A program made the position numbers and the translations under genes. From the NCBI GenBank assembly GCA_910587475.1, contig CAJUMR010000005.1, positions 1-64,000 on the forward strand: 64,000 bases of DNA, read 5' to 3'. Below the pieces are notes generated by a model. The model did no database searches, had not been told where the DNA came from, and worked only from the letters and a program-made list of their open reading frames with translations. This document shows positions 26,345-34,545 of this stretch, piece after piece. Position 1 is the first letter of the stretch. Each line of letters starts with the position of its first letter. The DNA comes from an uncultured Muribaculaceae bacterium. Lineage in GTDB: Bacteria > Bacteroidota > Bacteroidia > Bacteroidales > Muribaculaceae.

Positions 26345-26392
26345 CAAAGTAAAACTAAAAATATTAGTTTGCAAACTAATTGTTTTAGTTTT
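26345..26392 (-). promoter_or_regulatory. Concentric palindromic operator and promoter of the blaI-M56 operon
   Basis: An 18-bp perfect palindrome (ATTAGTTTGCAAACTAAT, 26363-26380) sits exactly inside a second inverted pair, AAAACTAAAA (26351-26360) and TTTTAGTTTT (26383-26392), all with the same centre. The half-site ACTAA/TTAGT thus occurs four times. On the minus strand a -7-like TTACTTTG (26345-26352) directly follows, so the palindrome covers the -33 region. The place fits autorepression by BlaI. Between this and the rpmE2 terminator (26393-26552) I see nothing. Confidence 0.7.
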
Positions 26393-26552
26393 AATAATTA
26401 TTAACAAGTCGTTGCAGCTATGAACCGCTGTTTTTCATGGATGATTATCCCGTCAAATATAACTTGATATATGCCGTTTTAGCCTATTGGTTGATTTCAA
26501 GCGGTTGTTTGCAGAGGCGCTTTTTTGTCGCGTGCAGGCTCTAAATCGGGCG

Positions 26553-26595
26553 GTAAAACAAACAGGCGAAACCCTTCGTCAAGGATTTCGCCTGT
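26553..26595 (-). terminator. Terminator of rpmE2
   Basis: A perfect 10-bp repeat ACAGGCGAAA (26562-26571) and TTTCGCCTGT (26586-26595), with a further CCTT/AAGG pair in the loop, is followed on the minus strand by TTTGTTTTAC. It lies 23 bases past the rpmE2 stop. Confidence 0.85.
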
Positions 26596-26618
26596 GTCAG
26601 TTTTGTCAGGAAGATTTA

Positions 26619-26873
26619 TTACTTCTTGTTGCGGTTGCCGTAGCGGCTCATGAACTTATCAACGCGACCAGCGGTGTCGACGAGTTTCTGCTTACCGGTG
26701 AAGAAGGGGTGAGAAGAACTTGTGATTTCAAGCTTCACTAACGGATATGTAGTGCCGTCGATTTCGATAGTTTCTTTTGTTGCTACGGTCGAGCGAGTGA
26801 TAAATACTTCTTCGTTCGACATATCTTTGAATGCTACTTCGCGATAAGTGGAAGGATGAATGTCTTTTTTCAT
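26619..26873 (-). CDS. rpmE2: 50S ribosomal protein L31, type B
   Basis: This 84-residue large-subunit protein matches the zinc-independent (type B) L31: MKKDIHPSTYREVAFKDMS, SSSHPFFTGKQKLVDTAGRVDKF and a basic tail. The zinc-binding cysteines of type A L31 are absent. It is monocistronic, with a good promoter at 26945-26975 and a terminator at 26562-26595. Confidence 0.97.
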   Translation of the reverse strand: MKKDIHPSTYREVAFKDMSNEEVFITRSTVATKETIEIDGTTYPLVKLEITSSSHPFFTGKQKLVDTAGRVDKFMSRYGNRNKK

Positions 26874-26944
26874 TTTTGTATGCTATTATTTTTTTGTTGA
26901 TCAACTTTTTTCTCGCTGGTAAGGCGAAAAATCGTAATGGCTTG

Positions 26945-26975
26945 CAAATTTAGACATTATTATTAAGTTGACAAA
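26945..26975 (-). promoter_or_regulatory. Promoter of rpmE2
   Basis: On the minus strand TTTG (26972-26975), 19 bases, then TAAATTTG (26945-26952): a full match to the Bacteroidota consensus. The leader to the ATG would be about 65 bases. Confidence 0.75.
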
Positions 26976-27006
26976 ACTTTAGGGCGAAAATGTTGAGAAG
27001 TTTCGC

Positions 27007-28011
27007 TTAATTTTCTCCCGCGAAAGTGATCAGTGTGAGGCCTGAGATGAACAGGATGAACATCAGCACGAGCAATCTGACCGTTTTAGCCTGCGCACCT
27101 TTGAACTCTTTCCAGACTGCGATGCCCCACAAAGCAGCGATCATCGGCGCTCCTTGTCCGAGGGCATACGATATGGCTGCACCTGCTTTCCCGGCAGCGA
27201 TATAGCTCAAGGCAGTGCCGAGTCCCCATACGCATCCTCCGAGTATGCCGACCATGTGTGTCGGCAGGCTGCCTTTGAAGTAGTCGCGGTAGCTGACCGG
27301 CGCACCTTCAAACGGACGTCGCATGGCGATGGTGTTGAACACGATGTTGCTCAGGAATATGCCGCATGCAAACACAAAGAAGGCTGTGTAGGGCGTGGCC
27401 ATGCCCGGGGTGGGGTTTTCGAAATCATTGAGGTCCATGGCTGCGGCTACGAATCGGTAGAAGAACGACATGAGCACTCCGGCCACGATCGCGAGGATGA
27501 TGCCTTTGCGCTGTGATGCTGAGGCGCTTTGCGATCTCTGGCCCGACGCGATGCCGTTGCAGATGATGGCTGCGACAACCAGTGCCACGCCGCTGAAGAG
27601 AATCACGGCGTTGCCTTTAGGATCTCCTATATAATTGATGAATACACCGAGCACAAGTGCAAGTCCTACACCAAGAGGAAATGCTACCGACATGCCGGCG
27701 ATCGCTACGGCGGCAGCGAGCAGGATGTTGGAGGCATTGAAAATCACGCCTCCGACGAGAGCACTGAGTGCTTTCCCTCCGTCGAGTTGCATCAGGTCGG
27801 GAATAAAACTGCGGCCTCCGTCGCCGTGGCTACCCAAGGTCAGGCCTAAAATAATTGAGAACAGGAGTATGCCGATGGCATAGTCCCAATAAAATAGTTC
27901 GTAACGCCAAGATTTGGCGGCGAGCTTCTGGGTGTTGCCCCAGCTGCCCCAGCAAATCATCGTGATAAAGCACAATGCGACTGCTAAAGAATAGGTGTGG
28001 ACGATAAACAT
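27007..28011 (-). CDS. GRP/RhaT-like sugar permease, probable ribose transporter
   Basis: This 334-residue inner-membrane protein has about ten hydrophobic segments in the drug/metabolite transporter fold. The N-terminal ICWGSWGNTQKL and the C-terminal GQGAPMIAALWGI are typical of the Bacteroidota branch of the glucose/ribose (GRP) and rhamnose permeases. It follows rbsK by 15 bases on the same strand. That neighbourhood makes ribose the most likely substrate, as in Bacteroides ribose-use loci; rhamnose is less likely because no rhamnose catabolic gene is near. Confidence 0.75.
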   Translation of the reverse strand: MFIVHTYSLAVALCFITMICWGSWGNTQKLAAKSWRYELFYWDYAIGILLFSIILGLTLGSHGDGGRSFIPDLMQLDGGKALSALVGGVIFNASNILLAAAVAIAGMSVAFPLGVGLALVLGVFINYIGDPKGNAVILFSGVALVVAAIICNGIASGQRSQSASASQRKGIILAIVAGVLMSFFYRFVAAAMDLNDFENPTPGMATPYTAFFVFACGIFLSNIVFNTIAMRRPFEGAPVSYRDYFKGSLPTHMVGILGGCVWGLGTALSYIAAGKAGAAISYALGQGAPMIAALWGIAVWKEFKGAQAKTVRLLVLMFILFISGLTLITFAGEN

Positions 28012-28026
28012 GGTACTACTATATAA

Positions 28027-28953
28027 TTAATGTTGTTTGTTTTGACTGTGTGTTGCAATGAACCCGATTGTTTCGTCGAGGGTCGGTATCGAGGGCTGTG
28101 CGCCTCTGCGGGTGACCGATATGGCTGCGGCTGCCGCGGCGAAAGTCAGGGCTTCGTTGTCGATGATGCCTCTTTCGGCAAAGTTTGCCGCGAGTGCTCC
28201 GCAGAATGTGTCGCCGGCACCTACAGCATCGACGGCTTCGACCTTGAAAGCCGGAACCGATATGCTGCCCTCGGGAGTGCGGGCATAAGCTCCTTTAGAA
28301 CCAAGCGTCACGACCACGTTGGCGACTCCGCGTTTGTGGAGCATGTCGGCACACTCGACTGGCGCGCCATTATCGATGCGTGCGATGGCCGCACACTCGT
28401 GTTCGTTGACGACAAGTATGTCGATCATGCCGAGCAGTTCGTTGTCGACATCGCAAATCGGAGCTGGATTGAACAAGACCGGTGTCGAATTGCGGTGGGC
28501 GATTTCGGCAGCACGGCGTATGCTCGGCAGAGGGATTTCGGCTTGCATCACGAGCAGCGATGCCTCTCTGATTGAGGCTTCATGTCGATCGACCAATTCA
28601 GGGGTAAAACAGCCGTTTGCCCCCGGGCAGACGGCGATGCAATTTTCTCCATCGTTGCCAACCATGATCAGAGCTATGCCTGTCGACATATTGTTGATTG
28701 AAAATACTCCCGACGTGTCGAGACCCGTCGCCGAAAAATATTCTTTGAGTTCTGCTCCGAAGCTGTCGTCTCCGAGGGCCGATATGAAAGCAGTGTCGCC
28801 GCCGAGCCTGCATGATGCTACGGCCTGATTTGCTCCTTTTCCGCCGTAGGCGACAAGAAATCGAGCATTTCCGACTGTTTCGCCTGCGAGTGGCAGGCGT
28901 TCGACTGAAGCGCTCATGTCGACGTTTGAGCTGCCGAGAACTACAATTTTCAT
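28027..28953 (-). CDS. rbsK: Ribokinase
   Basis: This 308-residue PfkB-family kinase phosphorylates ribose at O5. Signatures are the N-terminal GSSNVDMSASVERLP, the glycine pair in VAYGGKGANQAVA (about 33-45) and the anion hole/catalytic DAVGAGDTFCGAL near residue 250. The closeness to ribokinase over fructokinase rests on GGKGANQAVA and on the permease downstream. A -7 box lies at 28995-29002. Confidence 0.92.
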   Translation of the reverse strand: MKIVVLGSSNVDMSASVERLPLAGETVGNARFLVAYGGKGANQAVASCRLGGDTAFISALGDDSFGAELKEYFSATGLDTSGVFSINNMSTGIALIMVGNDGENCIAVCPGANGCFTPELVDRHEASIREASLLVMQAEIPLPSIRRAAEIAHRNSTPVLFNPAPICDVDNELLGMIDILVVNEHECAAIARIDNGAPVECADMLHKRGVANVVVTLGSKGAYARTPEGSISVPAFKVEAVDAVGAGDTFCGALAANFAERGIIDNEALTFAAAAAAISVTRRGAQPSIPTLDETIGFIATHSQNKQH

Positions 28954-28994
28954 GTTAAGATAATAAGATTGATTGTACGAAAAGTTTATTCAGC

Positions 28995-29002
28995 AAATGT
29001 AA
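28995..29002 (-). promoter_or_regulatory. -7 box of the rbsK operon
   Basis: TACATTTG on the minus strand, 41 bases before the rbsK ATG. No clear -33 TTG, which may suit an activated promoter. Confidence 0.45.
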
Positions 29003-29108
29003 GGATATATTTCTGTTTTTGCTAATAAAGAGATCGGAATTGCATGCGGAAGATATGGCGAAATAGAAAAACTTGGGGCTTGGGGGATGTGATTTGTCGA
29101 GTTTTATA

Positions 29109-29116
29109 TATTTTTG
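29109..29116 (+). promoter_or_regulatory. -7 box of the proC promoter
   Basis: TATTTTTG on the plus strand, 23 bases before the proC ATG. A correctly spaced -33 box is not seen. Confidence 0.45.
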
Positions 29117-29139
29117 CATTATAAAAAGGAATTTGCAGT

Positions 29140-29919
29140 ATGAAAAATATATCGATAATCGGAGCAGGCAACATGGGTTCTGCGTTGGCTTTCGGGCTGG
29201 AGAATGCCGGCTACTCGGTGAAAGTGTCGAATCGCACGCCGTCAAAACTTGAACGTTTTAACGGTCACGACGGAATAACCGTTTTCACCTCCAATGTCAT
29301 GGCGATCGAAGATGCCGATATGGTGATCATAGCCGTTCATCCGGGAGAGATCGACGGGGTGATAGCTGAGATCGGGCCCTGTCTCAATTATAACCGCACG
29401 ATTGTTGCATCGCTAATTCCATCCAAGACTCTCGAAGATCTTTATATCGGTTTCCAGCCCTACAACAAGGCTCCGATGATCGCGCGCGTAATGCCTAACA
29501 CCGCAGTGTCGGTAGGCGAGAGCATGACGTTTGTCACTCTTAATGAATATGCAGAAGCCTATGCCGGCGAGTTGTCGACTGTTTTTGGCGCCGTGGGTCA
29601 AGTGGAGATCGTCAAGGAGAAAATGTTTGCGTCGGCAATGGTTTTGTGTTCATGCGGGTTGGCTTATGCCTTCCGGTATGTCAGAGCTGCCTCGCAGGGC
29701 GGTGTCGCCTTGGGCTTCGACGCGGAAGATGCTTGTCGCTATGTGTGTCAGACCTTGCGTGGTGCAGCGCGCATGCTTGAGGACAGCGGAATGCACCCCG
29801 AGGCCGCCGTCGACACAGTCACGACACCGGGCGGAATAACGATAAAAGGCCTTGTCGCAATGGAAAATGCCGGTTTTTCACCGGCGGTCATCGCGGGCCT
29901 AAAACTATTTGACCGATAA
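29140..29919 (+). CDS. proC: Pyrroline-5-carboxylate reductase
   Basis: This 259-residue enzyme makes the last step of proline synthesis, reducing pyrroline-5-carboxylate with NAD(P)H. The N-terminal Rossmann site is GAGNMGSAL (8-16), VMPNTAVSVGES marks the middle, and the C-terminal helical domain ends with TVTTPGGITIKGL. Slightly shorter than the E. coli protein (269). The small ssb gene follows after 15 bases. Confidence 0.93.
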   Translation: MKNISIIGAGNMGSALAFGLENAGYSVKVSNRTPSKLERFNGHDGITVFTSNVMAIEDADMVIIAVHPGEIDGVIAEIGPCLNYNRTIVASLIPSKTLEDLYIGFQPYNKAPMIARVMPNTAVSVGESMTFVTLNEYAEAYAGELSTVFGAVGQVEIVKEKMFASAMVLCSCGLAYAFRYVRAASQGGVALGFDAEDACRYVCQTLRGAARMLEDSGMHPEAAVDTVTTPGGITIKGLVAMENAGFSPAVIAGLKLFDR

Positions 29920-29934
29920 TACAGTCAGGAGATT

Positions 29935-30258
29935 ATGAACAAGGTTATATTGATGGGTAATGTCGGGGCTGACCCACAGTTGCGCTATGTCGAGCGACGT
30001 CCGGTGGCATCGTTCTCTCTTGCAACCAACGAGCCGGCCCGTCGCACAGAATCAGGAGCGGAGATCCCTGAACGCACTGAGTGGCACAACATCGTCATGA
30101 CAGATGCAGCCGCAGAATTTGCGGAAAAATATATAAGAAAGGGAACCAGGATGCTGATCGAAGGCACTCTGCGCACCCGTTTTTGGGAAGATCGCACGGC
30201 TATCAAGCGTTCGGTCACAGAGATATATGTGCTGTCGTTTGAATTGCTTGGCCGCTGA
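29935..30258 (+). CDS. ssb: Short single-stranded DNA-binding protein
   Basis: This 107-residue protein is an OB-fold SSB: MNKVILMGNVGADPQLRYV at the start, FSLATNE and ERTEWHNIV in the middle, and KGTRMLIEGTLRTR. It stops soon after the OB fold (FELLGR), so the disordered region and acidic tip that recruit repair and replication partners are missing. It is probably a second SSB beside a full-length copy elsewhere. Linked to proC by 15 bases. Confidence 0.9.
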   Translation: MNKVILMGNVGADPQLRYVERRPVASFSLATNEPARRTESGAEIPERTEWHNIVMTDAAAEFAEKYIRKGTRMLIEGTLRTRFWEDRTAIKRSVTEIYVLSFELLGR

Positions 30259-30395
30259 AAAATGTTTGTGTAAATAGCTGCTGCTCAAACGCATGAGGAC
30301 TGATGGCCTGAAGCTGAAAGCCCGGAGTCACCATATGGTTATCATTCCGCAGTTTACAATTATTTTTAAACAAGCTATAAAAAATGTCGTCTTTC

Positions 30396-30426
30396 TTGCA
30401 AACGTCAAAAGTAATTTGTAGCTTTG
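30396..30426 (+). promoter_or_regulatory. Promoter of the pheA operon and its leader
   Basis: TTG (30396-30398), 20 bases, then TAGCTTTG (30419-30426). Transcription would start near 30430, giving a leader of about 190 bases before pheA that contains the peptide and terminator described next. Confidence 0.75.
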
Positions 30427-30446
30427 CGGAGTAAATGATAAACATA

Positions 30447-30518
30447 ATGACACGATTTTACGCATATTCCTATTTCTTTTATTTCTATTACGAAAGTAGA
30501 AACGGGGTTGTCGTGTGA
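30447..30518 (+). CDS. Phe/Tyr-rich leader peptide of the pheA operon
   Basis: A 23-codon reading frame with ATG start and TGA stop lies between promoter and pheA. Residues 4-15 read FYAYSYFFYFYY: ten of twelve are Phe or Tyr (four Phe, six Tyr). This is the makeup of attenuator leader peptides, in which ribosome stalling at codons for the pathway's end products controls transcription. The last codons (30501-30509, AACGGGGTT) can pair with the 5' arm of the terminator at 30561-30592, so leader translation and terminator folding are physically linked. Too short for automatic gene calls. Confidence 0.85.
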   Translation: MTRFYAYSYFFYFYYESRNGVVV

Positions 30519-30569
30519 TCAGTCGCTTAACAACGAAATAAATAAAACAACAAAGATAGCAATCCCGTT
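30501..30569 (+). promoter_or_regulatory. Antiterminator pairing of the pheA attenuator
   Basis: AACGGGGTT (30501-30509, inside the end of the leader peptide frame) can pair over nine positions, one of them G-U, with AATCCCGTT (30561-30569). The latter is also the 5' arm of the terminator, so the two structures exclude one another. A ribosome that reaches the leader stop covers the first strand and lets the terminator form; one stalled on early Phe or Tyr codons leaves it free. Confidence 0.75.
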
Positions 30570-30598
30570 CATCAACCACCGATGACGGGATTTTTTTT
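30561..30598 (+). terminator. Attenuator terminator upstream of pheA
   Basis: AATCCCG-T-TCATC (30561-30573) pairs with GATGA-CGGGATT (30581-30592), twelve base pairs with one bulged T, loop of seven, followed by eight T (30591-30598). It lies only 23 bases before the pheA start, inside its own transcript, which marks it as regulatory rather than as an end of ssb. Confidence 0.88.
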
Positions 30599-30620
30599 AT
30601 TATCAGTCTTAAAAGAAACG

Positions 30621-31472
30621 ATGGCAGACAAAAGACTAAAGGTGACAATACAGGGTGTGGCAGGATGTTTTCACGATGCTGCCGCCCGGGAGTATTTTTC
30701 GGGACGAGATATCGAAACGGTGCCATTTGACACATTCCACGAAATGTTTGATGCGCTCGACGGCGACGCGTCGCTCGTGGGTATAGTCGCGATAGAGAAT
30801 ACGATAGCAGGTAGTCTCTTGCAGAATCACGAAATGCTCCGACAGAGCAAGCTCCGCATAATCGGCGAGCATAAAAAACGCATCTCCCATGTTCTTGCGG
30901 CTCTACCGGGGCAGACGATCGACCAATTGTCGGAAGTCAATTCTCATCCAATGGCTTTGATGCAGTGTGAGCAATATCTCCGGCGTCACCCCAATCTGAA
31001 AATGATCGAGCGTTTCGACACAGCCGGTAGTGCGAAGGAGATAGCCGAGCGGCATCTGACCGGTCATGCAGCGGTATGCGGCGACTATGCGGCCGGATTG
31101 TATGGCCTTGAAATCCTTGAACGCGGCATCGAGACTAACCGGCGTAATTTCACCCGCTTTCTTATCGTGGCCAACCCTTTGCTTGCGTCGGAGATAGGAC
31201 CGGCTGAGACAGAGGTCAACAAGGCGTCGATCGTCTTTACGCTTCCTCACACCGGAGGAGCATTGTCGAAGGTGCTTACAATACTGTCGTTCTATGACAT
31301 GAATCTGTCGAAAATACAGTCGATGCCTATCATCGGGCGAGAATGGGAATACCGGTTTTATGTCGATCTGACATTCTCGAGTGTCGTGCGCTATCATCAG
31401 GCAATTGATGCCGTGCGTCCTCTGACAAATGAAATAACAACTCTCGGCGAATATGTCGAATATATACAGTGA
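30621..31472 (+). CDS. pheA: Prephenate dehydratase
   Basis: This 283-residue enzyme turns prephenate into phenylpyruvate. The catalytic TRF motif is at 178-180 (NFTRFLIV), and a C-terminal ACT domain spans about 203-280. The usual Phe-binding ESRP motif reads QSMP here (KIQSMPI) and GALV reads GALS, so Phe feedback may differ from the E. coli protein. No chorismate mutase domain is fused; that activity is in the third gene of the operon. The start at 30621 lies after the terminator hairpin; a longer frame would begin inside it. First structural gene of the attenuated operon. Confidence 0.95.
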   Translation: MADKRLKVTIQGVAGCFHDAAAREYFSGRDIETVPFDTFHEMFDALDGDASLVGIVAIENTIAGSLLQNHEMLRQSKLRIIGEHKKRISHVLAALPGQTIDQLSEVNSHPMALMQCEQYLRRHPNLKMIERFDTAGSAKEIAERHLTGHAAVCGDYAAGLYGLEILERGIETNRRNFTRFLIVANPLLASEIGPAETEVNKASIVFTLPHTGGALSKVLTILSFYDMNLSKIQSMPIIGREWEYRFYVDLTFSSVVRYHQAIDAVRPLTNEITTLGEYVEYIQ

Positions 31473-31478
31473 ACCAAT

Positions 31479-32660
31479 ATGAACGAAGCAAAGAAAATAG
31501 TGCCGGCAGACAGGGTCGACGCGATAAAGGAATATTATTTTTCCCGTAAACTCAGGGAGCTGGCTAAGCTTAATGCTGCGGGAGCCGACATCATCTCTCT
31601 CGGCATCGGAGGCCCTGACAGGGCGCCCTCGCAGGAGGTTATAGCCACGATGCAACAGGAAGTGGCCAAAGCTGACAATCACAGCTATCAGACTCATAAC
31701 GGTCTGCCGCAACTCCGCAAGGCATTTGCCGACTGGTATGAAGATAAATATGGAGTGGAGCTGAACCCCGACAATGAAATCCAGCCGTTGATCGGCTCAA
31801 AGGAAGGCATTCTGCATCTGTCGCTGACGTTTTTGAATCCGGGAGATGGAGTGCTTGTGCCGGATCCGGGCTATCCGACCTACAGTTCGGTCAGCAAGTT
31901 GGTGGGGGCTGAGATCTTCACATATGACTTGACAGAGGAAGGCGGATGGCTGCCCGATTTCGAGGCTCTCGAGCGTCTGCCTCTCGATCGTATCAAACTG
32001 ATGTGGGTCAATTATCCTCACATGCCGACCGGCCGTCAGGCAACGATGGAGACATTCCGGCGCCTGATCGATTTCGGCCGTCGCCACGGCATTGTCATCG
32101 CCCATGACAATCCTTACAGTTTCATCCTCAACCGTGAGCCGATGAGCATACTTCAGGTCGAGGGGGCCAAGGATGTGGCAATAGAGCTGAATTCGCTGAG
32201 TAAAAGCCACAATATGGCCGGATGGCGTGTGGCTATGGCAGCGTCGAACCCGACATTCATATCTTGGCTGTTGAAGGTGAAAAGCAACATCGACTCCGGA
32301 CAATTCAAACCGGTTATGCTGGCAGCGGCGCAGGCTTTGGCATCGGGCCGCGAATGGTATGAAGAGCTCTACGAAGTCTATGCCGAGCGCCGGGCGATAG
32401 CTGAGGATATAATGAAAGAGTTAAGGTGTACGTTCGATCCGGCGCAGCGAGGTATGTTCCTGTGGGGTAGGGTTCCCGACGATGTCGTTTCCGGCGAATG
32501 GCTTGCTGACGAATTGTTCTATAAGGCCAAAGTTTTCATTACTCCCGGTTTCATATTCGGGCGCAATGGAGAGAGGTATATCAGAATATCGCTGTGTGCC
32601 AAGCCCGAAAAGTTGAAAGAGTCGCTTGAACGCATACGCCAATACAATAATAGCAAATAA
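31479..32660 (+). CDS. Class I/II aminotransferase, probable aromatic or prephenate aminotransferase
   Basis: This 393-residue PLP enzyme has the cofactor lysine Lys242 in LNSLSKSHNMAGWR and the NYPHMPTG (188-194 region) and DNPYSF motifs of fold-type I. Similar proteins are annotated as aspartate- or LL-diaminopimelate-type aminotransferases. Its position 6 bases after pheA and before the DAHP synthase gene indicates transamination of phenylpyruvate and 4-hydroxyphenylpyruvate, or of prephenate, in the last steps of Phe and Tyr synthesis. Substrate is inferred from the operon. Confidence 0.85.
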   Translation: MNEAKKIVPADRVDAIKEYYFSRKLRELAKLNAAGADIISLGIGGPDRAPSQEVIATMQQEVAKADNHSYQTHNGLPQLRKAFADWYEDKYGVELNPDNEIQPLIGSKEGILHLSLTFLNPGDGVLVPDPGYPTYSSVSKLVGAEIFTYDLTEEGGWLPDFEALERLPLDRIKLMWVNYPHMPTGRQATMETFRRLIDFGRRHGIVIAHDNPYSFILNREPMSILQVEGAKDVAIELNSLSKSHNMAGWRVAMAASNPTFISWLLKVKSNIDSGQFKPVMLAAAQALASGREWYEELYEVYAERRAIAEDIMKELRCTFDPAQRGMFLWGRVPDDVVSGEWLADELFYKAKVFITPGFIFGRNGERYIRISLCAKPEKLKESLERIRQYNNSK

Positions 32661-32678
32661 TATAATCAAAGATAATCT

Positions 32679-33761
32679 ATGCAAGACTTAAAGGAGCTGT
32701 TTCCGACGGTTGACTCGTCGAAACCGATAATAATAGCAGGGCCGTGCAGCGCTGAGACAGAAGAACAAGTGATGTCGACCGCTCGCGAGCTTGCTGCAAA
32801 CGGAGTTAAAATATTCAGAGCCGGCATCTGGAAACCGCGTACGCATCCGGGCGGTTTTGAAGGAGTCGGAGAGGTCGGGCTGGGCTGGCTTGCGCGTGTC
32901 AAGGCCGAGACGGGCATGATGGTGTCGACGGAGGTGGCCACCCGTCAGCATGTCGAGCAGGCGCTTGCTGCCGGTATCGACATGATCTGGATCGGGGCAC
33001 GTACATCGGCCAATCCGTTCGCCATGCAGGAAATCGCCGATGCGCTTGCAGAGGCAAAAGCCGATGTGCCTGTGCTGGTGAAGAACCCGGTCAATCCAGA
33101 TCTTGAATTATGGATCGGAGCAATGCAGCGCATCTACAACGCCGGCATAAGGCGTATCGGAGCGATCCATCGCGGTTTCAGTGCCTACGGCAAGCATCTC
33201 TACCGTAATTTGCCTCAGTGGCGCATACCGATCGAGTTGCGCCGTCGGTTCCCGTCTTTGCTGGTGTTCTGTGACCCGAGCCACATAGGCGGCAAACGTG
33301 AGTTGATAGCATCGATTTCACAGCAAGCTCTCGACATGAGTTTCAGCGGTCTGATCATCGAAAGCCACTGCGACCCCGACTGTGCATGGAGCGACAAGGC
33401 GCAGCAGATAACTCCCGAGGTGTTGAATTTCATACTCCATACACTTGTTTTACGCGATAAGTCGACATCGACTGAAAGCCTGGCGCTGTTGCGTCAGCAG
33501 ATCGACAGGATCGATGATGAACTGCTCGAATTGCTCGACAAGCGAATGAGAGTGGCATGTGAGATCGGCCAGTACAAGAAAGAGCATTCGATGCCTGTCA
33601 TCCAGGCCGGGCGTTACAACGACCTGATGGAGCGCCGCGTGGCATCGGCTGTGGAAATGGGAATGTCGGCAGATTTCATGCGTGCTATCCTGGCTGCTAT
33701 CCATGAAGAGTCTGTACGCAAACAGATAGAAATTGTTAACGGTCATCCTCTCGACAAATGA
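32679..33761 (+). CDS. Bifunctional DAHP synthase / chorismate mutase (type II)
   Basis: This 360-residue fusion has an N-terminal DAHP synthase of the KDO8P-synthase-like class (IIAGPCSAETEEQV at about 17-30, GANPFAMQEI-like STSANPFAMQ, NPVNPDLELWIGA, CDPSHIGG) and a C-terminal AroQ chorismate mutase (from about residue 268: LRQQIDRIDDELLELLDKRM, VACEIGQYKKEH). It thus catalyses both the entry to the shikimate pathway and the branch to prephenate. The order DAHPS then CM is typical in Bacteroidota. The tyrA start overlaps its stop (ATGA). Confidence 0.94.
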   Translation: MQDLKELFPTVDSSKPIIIAGPCSAETEEQVMSTARELAANGVKIFRAGIWKPRTHPGGFEGVGEVGLGWLARVKAETGMMVSTEVATRQHVEQALAAGIDMIWIGARTSANPFAMQEIADALAEAKADVPVLVKNPVNPDLELWIGAMQRIYNAGIRRIGAIHRGFSAYGKHLYRNLPQWRIPIELRRRFPSLLVFCDPSHIGGKRELIASISQQALDMSFSGLIIESHCDPDCAWSDKAQQITPEVLNFILHTLVLRDKSTSTESLALLRQQIDRIDDELLELLDKRMRVACEIGQYKKEHSMPVIQAGRYNDLMERRVASAVEMGMSADFMRAILAAIHEESVRKQIEIVNGHPLDK

Positions 33762-34531
33762 AAATACTGATTTTGGGAGCCGGAAAAATGGGCTCGTTCT
33801 TTTGCGATCTTCTGTCGTTTGATCATGATGTGGCGGTCTATGACCCTAATCCCGAACGGCTTCGCTTCACGTTCAACTGCCAGCGGTTTTCGTCGCTCGA
33901 CGAGGTCGATGATTTCAATCCTCAGCTTGTGATCAATGCGTCGACAGTCAAGTATACGCTCGACGCGTTTAAAGCGGTTTTGCCACATCTCGGTCCGACG
34001 GCAATCCTGAGTGATATCGCATCGGTAAAGACTGGGTTACCGGAGTTTTATGCCTCCTGCGGGCATTCATTTGTGTCGACTCACCCGATGTTTGGTCCGA
34101 CTTTCGCATCGCTCAGCAACCTCTCTAACGAGAATGCTATAATAATATCGGAAGGTGATCATCTTGGCAAGGTGTTTTTCCGGGACCTCTACAGCCGCCT
34201 GCATCTTCATATCGAGGAGTACACTTTCGAGGAGCATGACCTTACGATAGCCTATTCGTTGTCCATCCCGTTTGCTTCGACGCTGGTCTTTGCTTCGACC
34301 ATGAAGCATCAGGATGCTCCAGGCACAACGTTCAAACGCCACATGGCTATAGCTGACGGCCTTATGAGCGAGGATGATTATCTGTTGAGCGAAATTCTGT
34401 TCAACCCCAACACTTCGTCACAGCTAAGCAAGATCAGCGACAAACTCGCTGAACTCAAGGAGATCGTTGACACCCGCGACAGCGAGCGGATGAAAGCATA
34501 TCTCGACAGGGTCAGGGATAACCTTAAATGA
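33758..34531 (+). CDS. tyrA: Prephenate dehydrogenase
   Basis: This 257-residue enzyme oxidatively decarboxylates prephenate to 4-hydroxyphenylpyruvate. Motifs are the NAD-binding GAGKMGSFF (7-15), SDIASVKTGLPEF and the catalytic-type THPMFGPTFASL. There is no ACT domain, so feedback would have to act elsewhere, for example through the attenuator at 30447-30598. Last gene of the operon, followed by a 12-bp terminator stem. Confidence 0.92.
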   Translation: MKILILGAGKMGSFFCDLLSFDHDVAVYDPNPERLRFTFNCQRFSSLDEVDDFNPQLVINASTVKYTLDAFKAVLPHLGPTAILSDIASVKTGLPEFYASCGHSFVSTHPMFGPTFASLSNLSNENAIIISEGDHLGKVFFRDLYSRLHLHIEEYTFEEHDLTIAYSLSIPFASTLVFASTMKHQDAPGTTFKRHMAIADGLMSEDDYLLSEILFNPNTSSQLSKISDKLAELKEIVDTRDSERMKAYLDRVRDNLK

Positions 34532-34545
34532 TCGGAATTACATAG

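Noticed and set aside
30259..30395. Possible terminator of proC-ssb in the gap before the pheA promoter
   Set aside because: Only weak, interrupted pairing was found (around 30297-30335) and no T tract follows.
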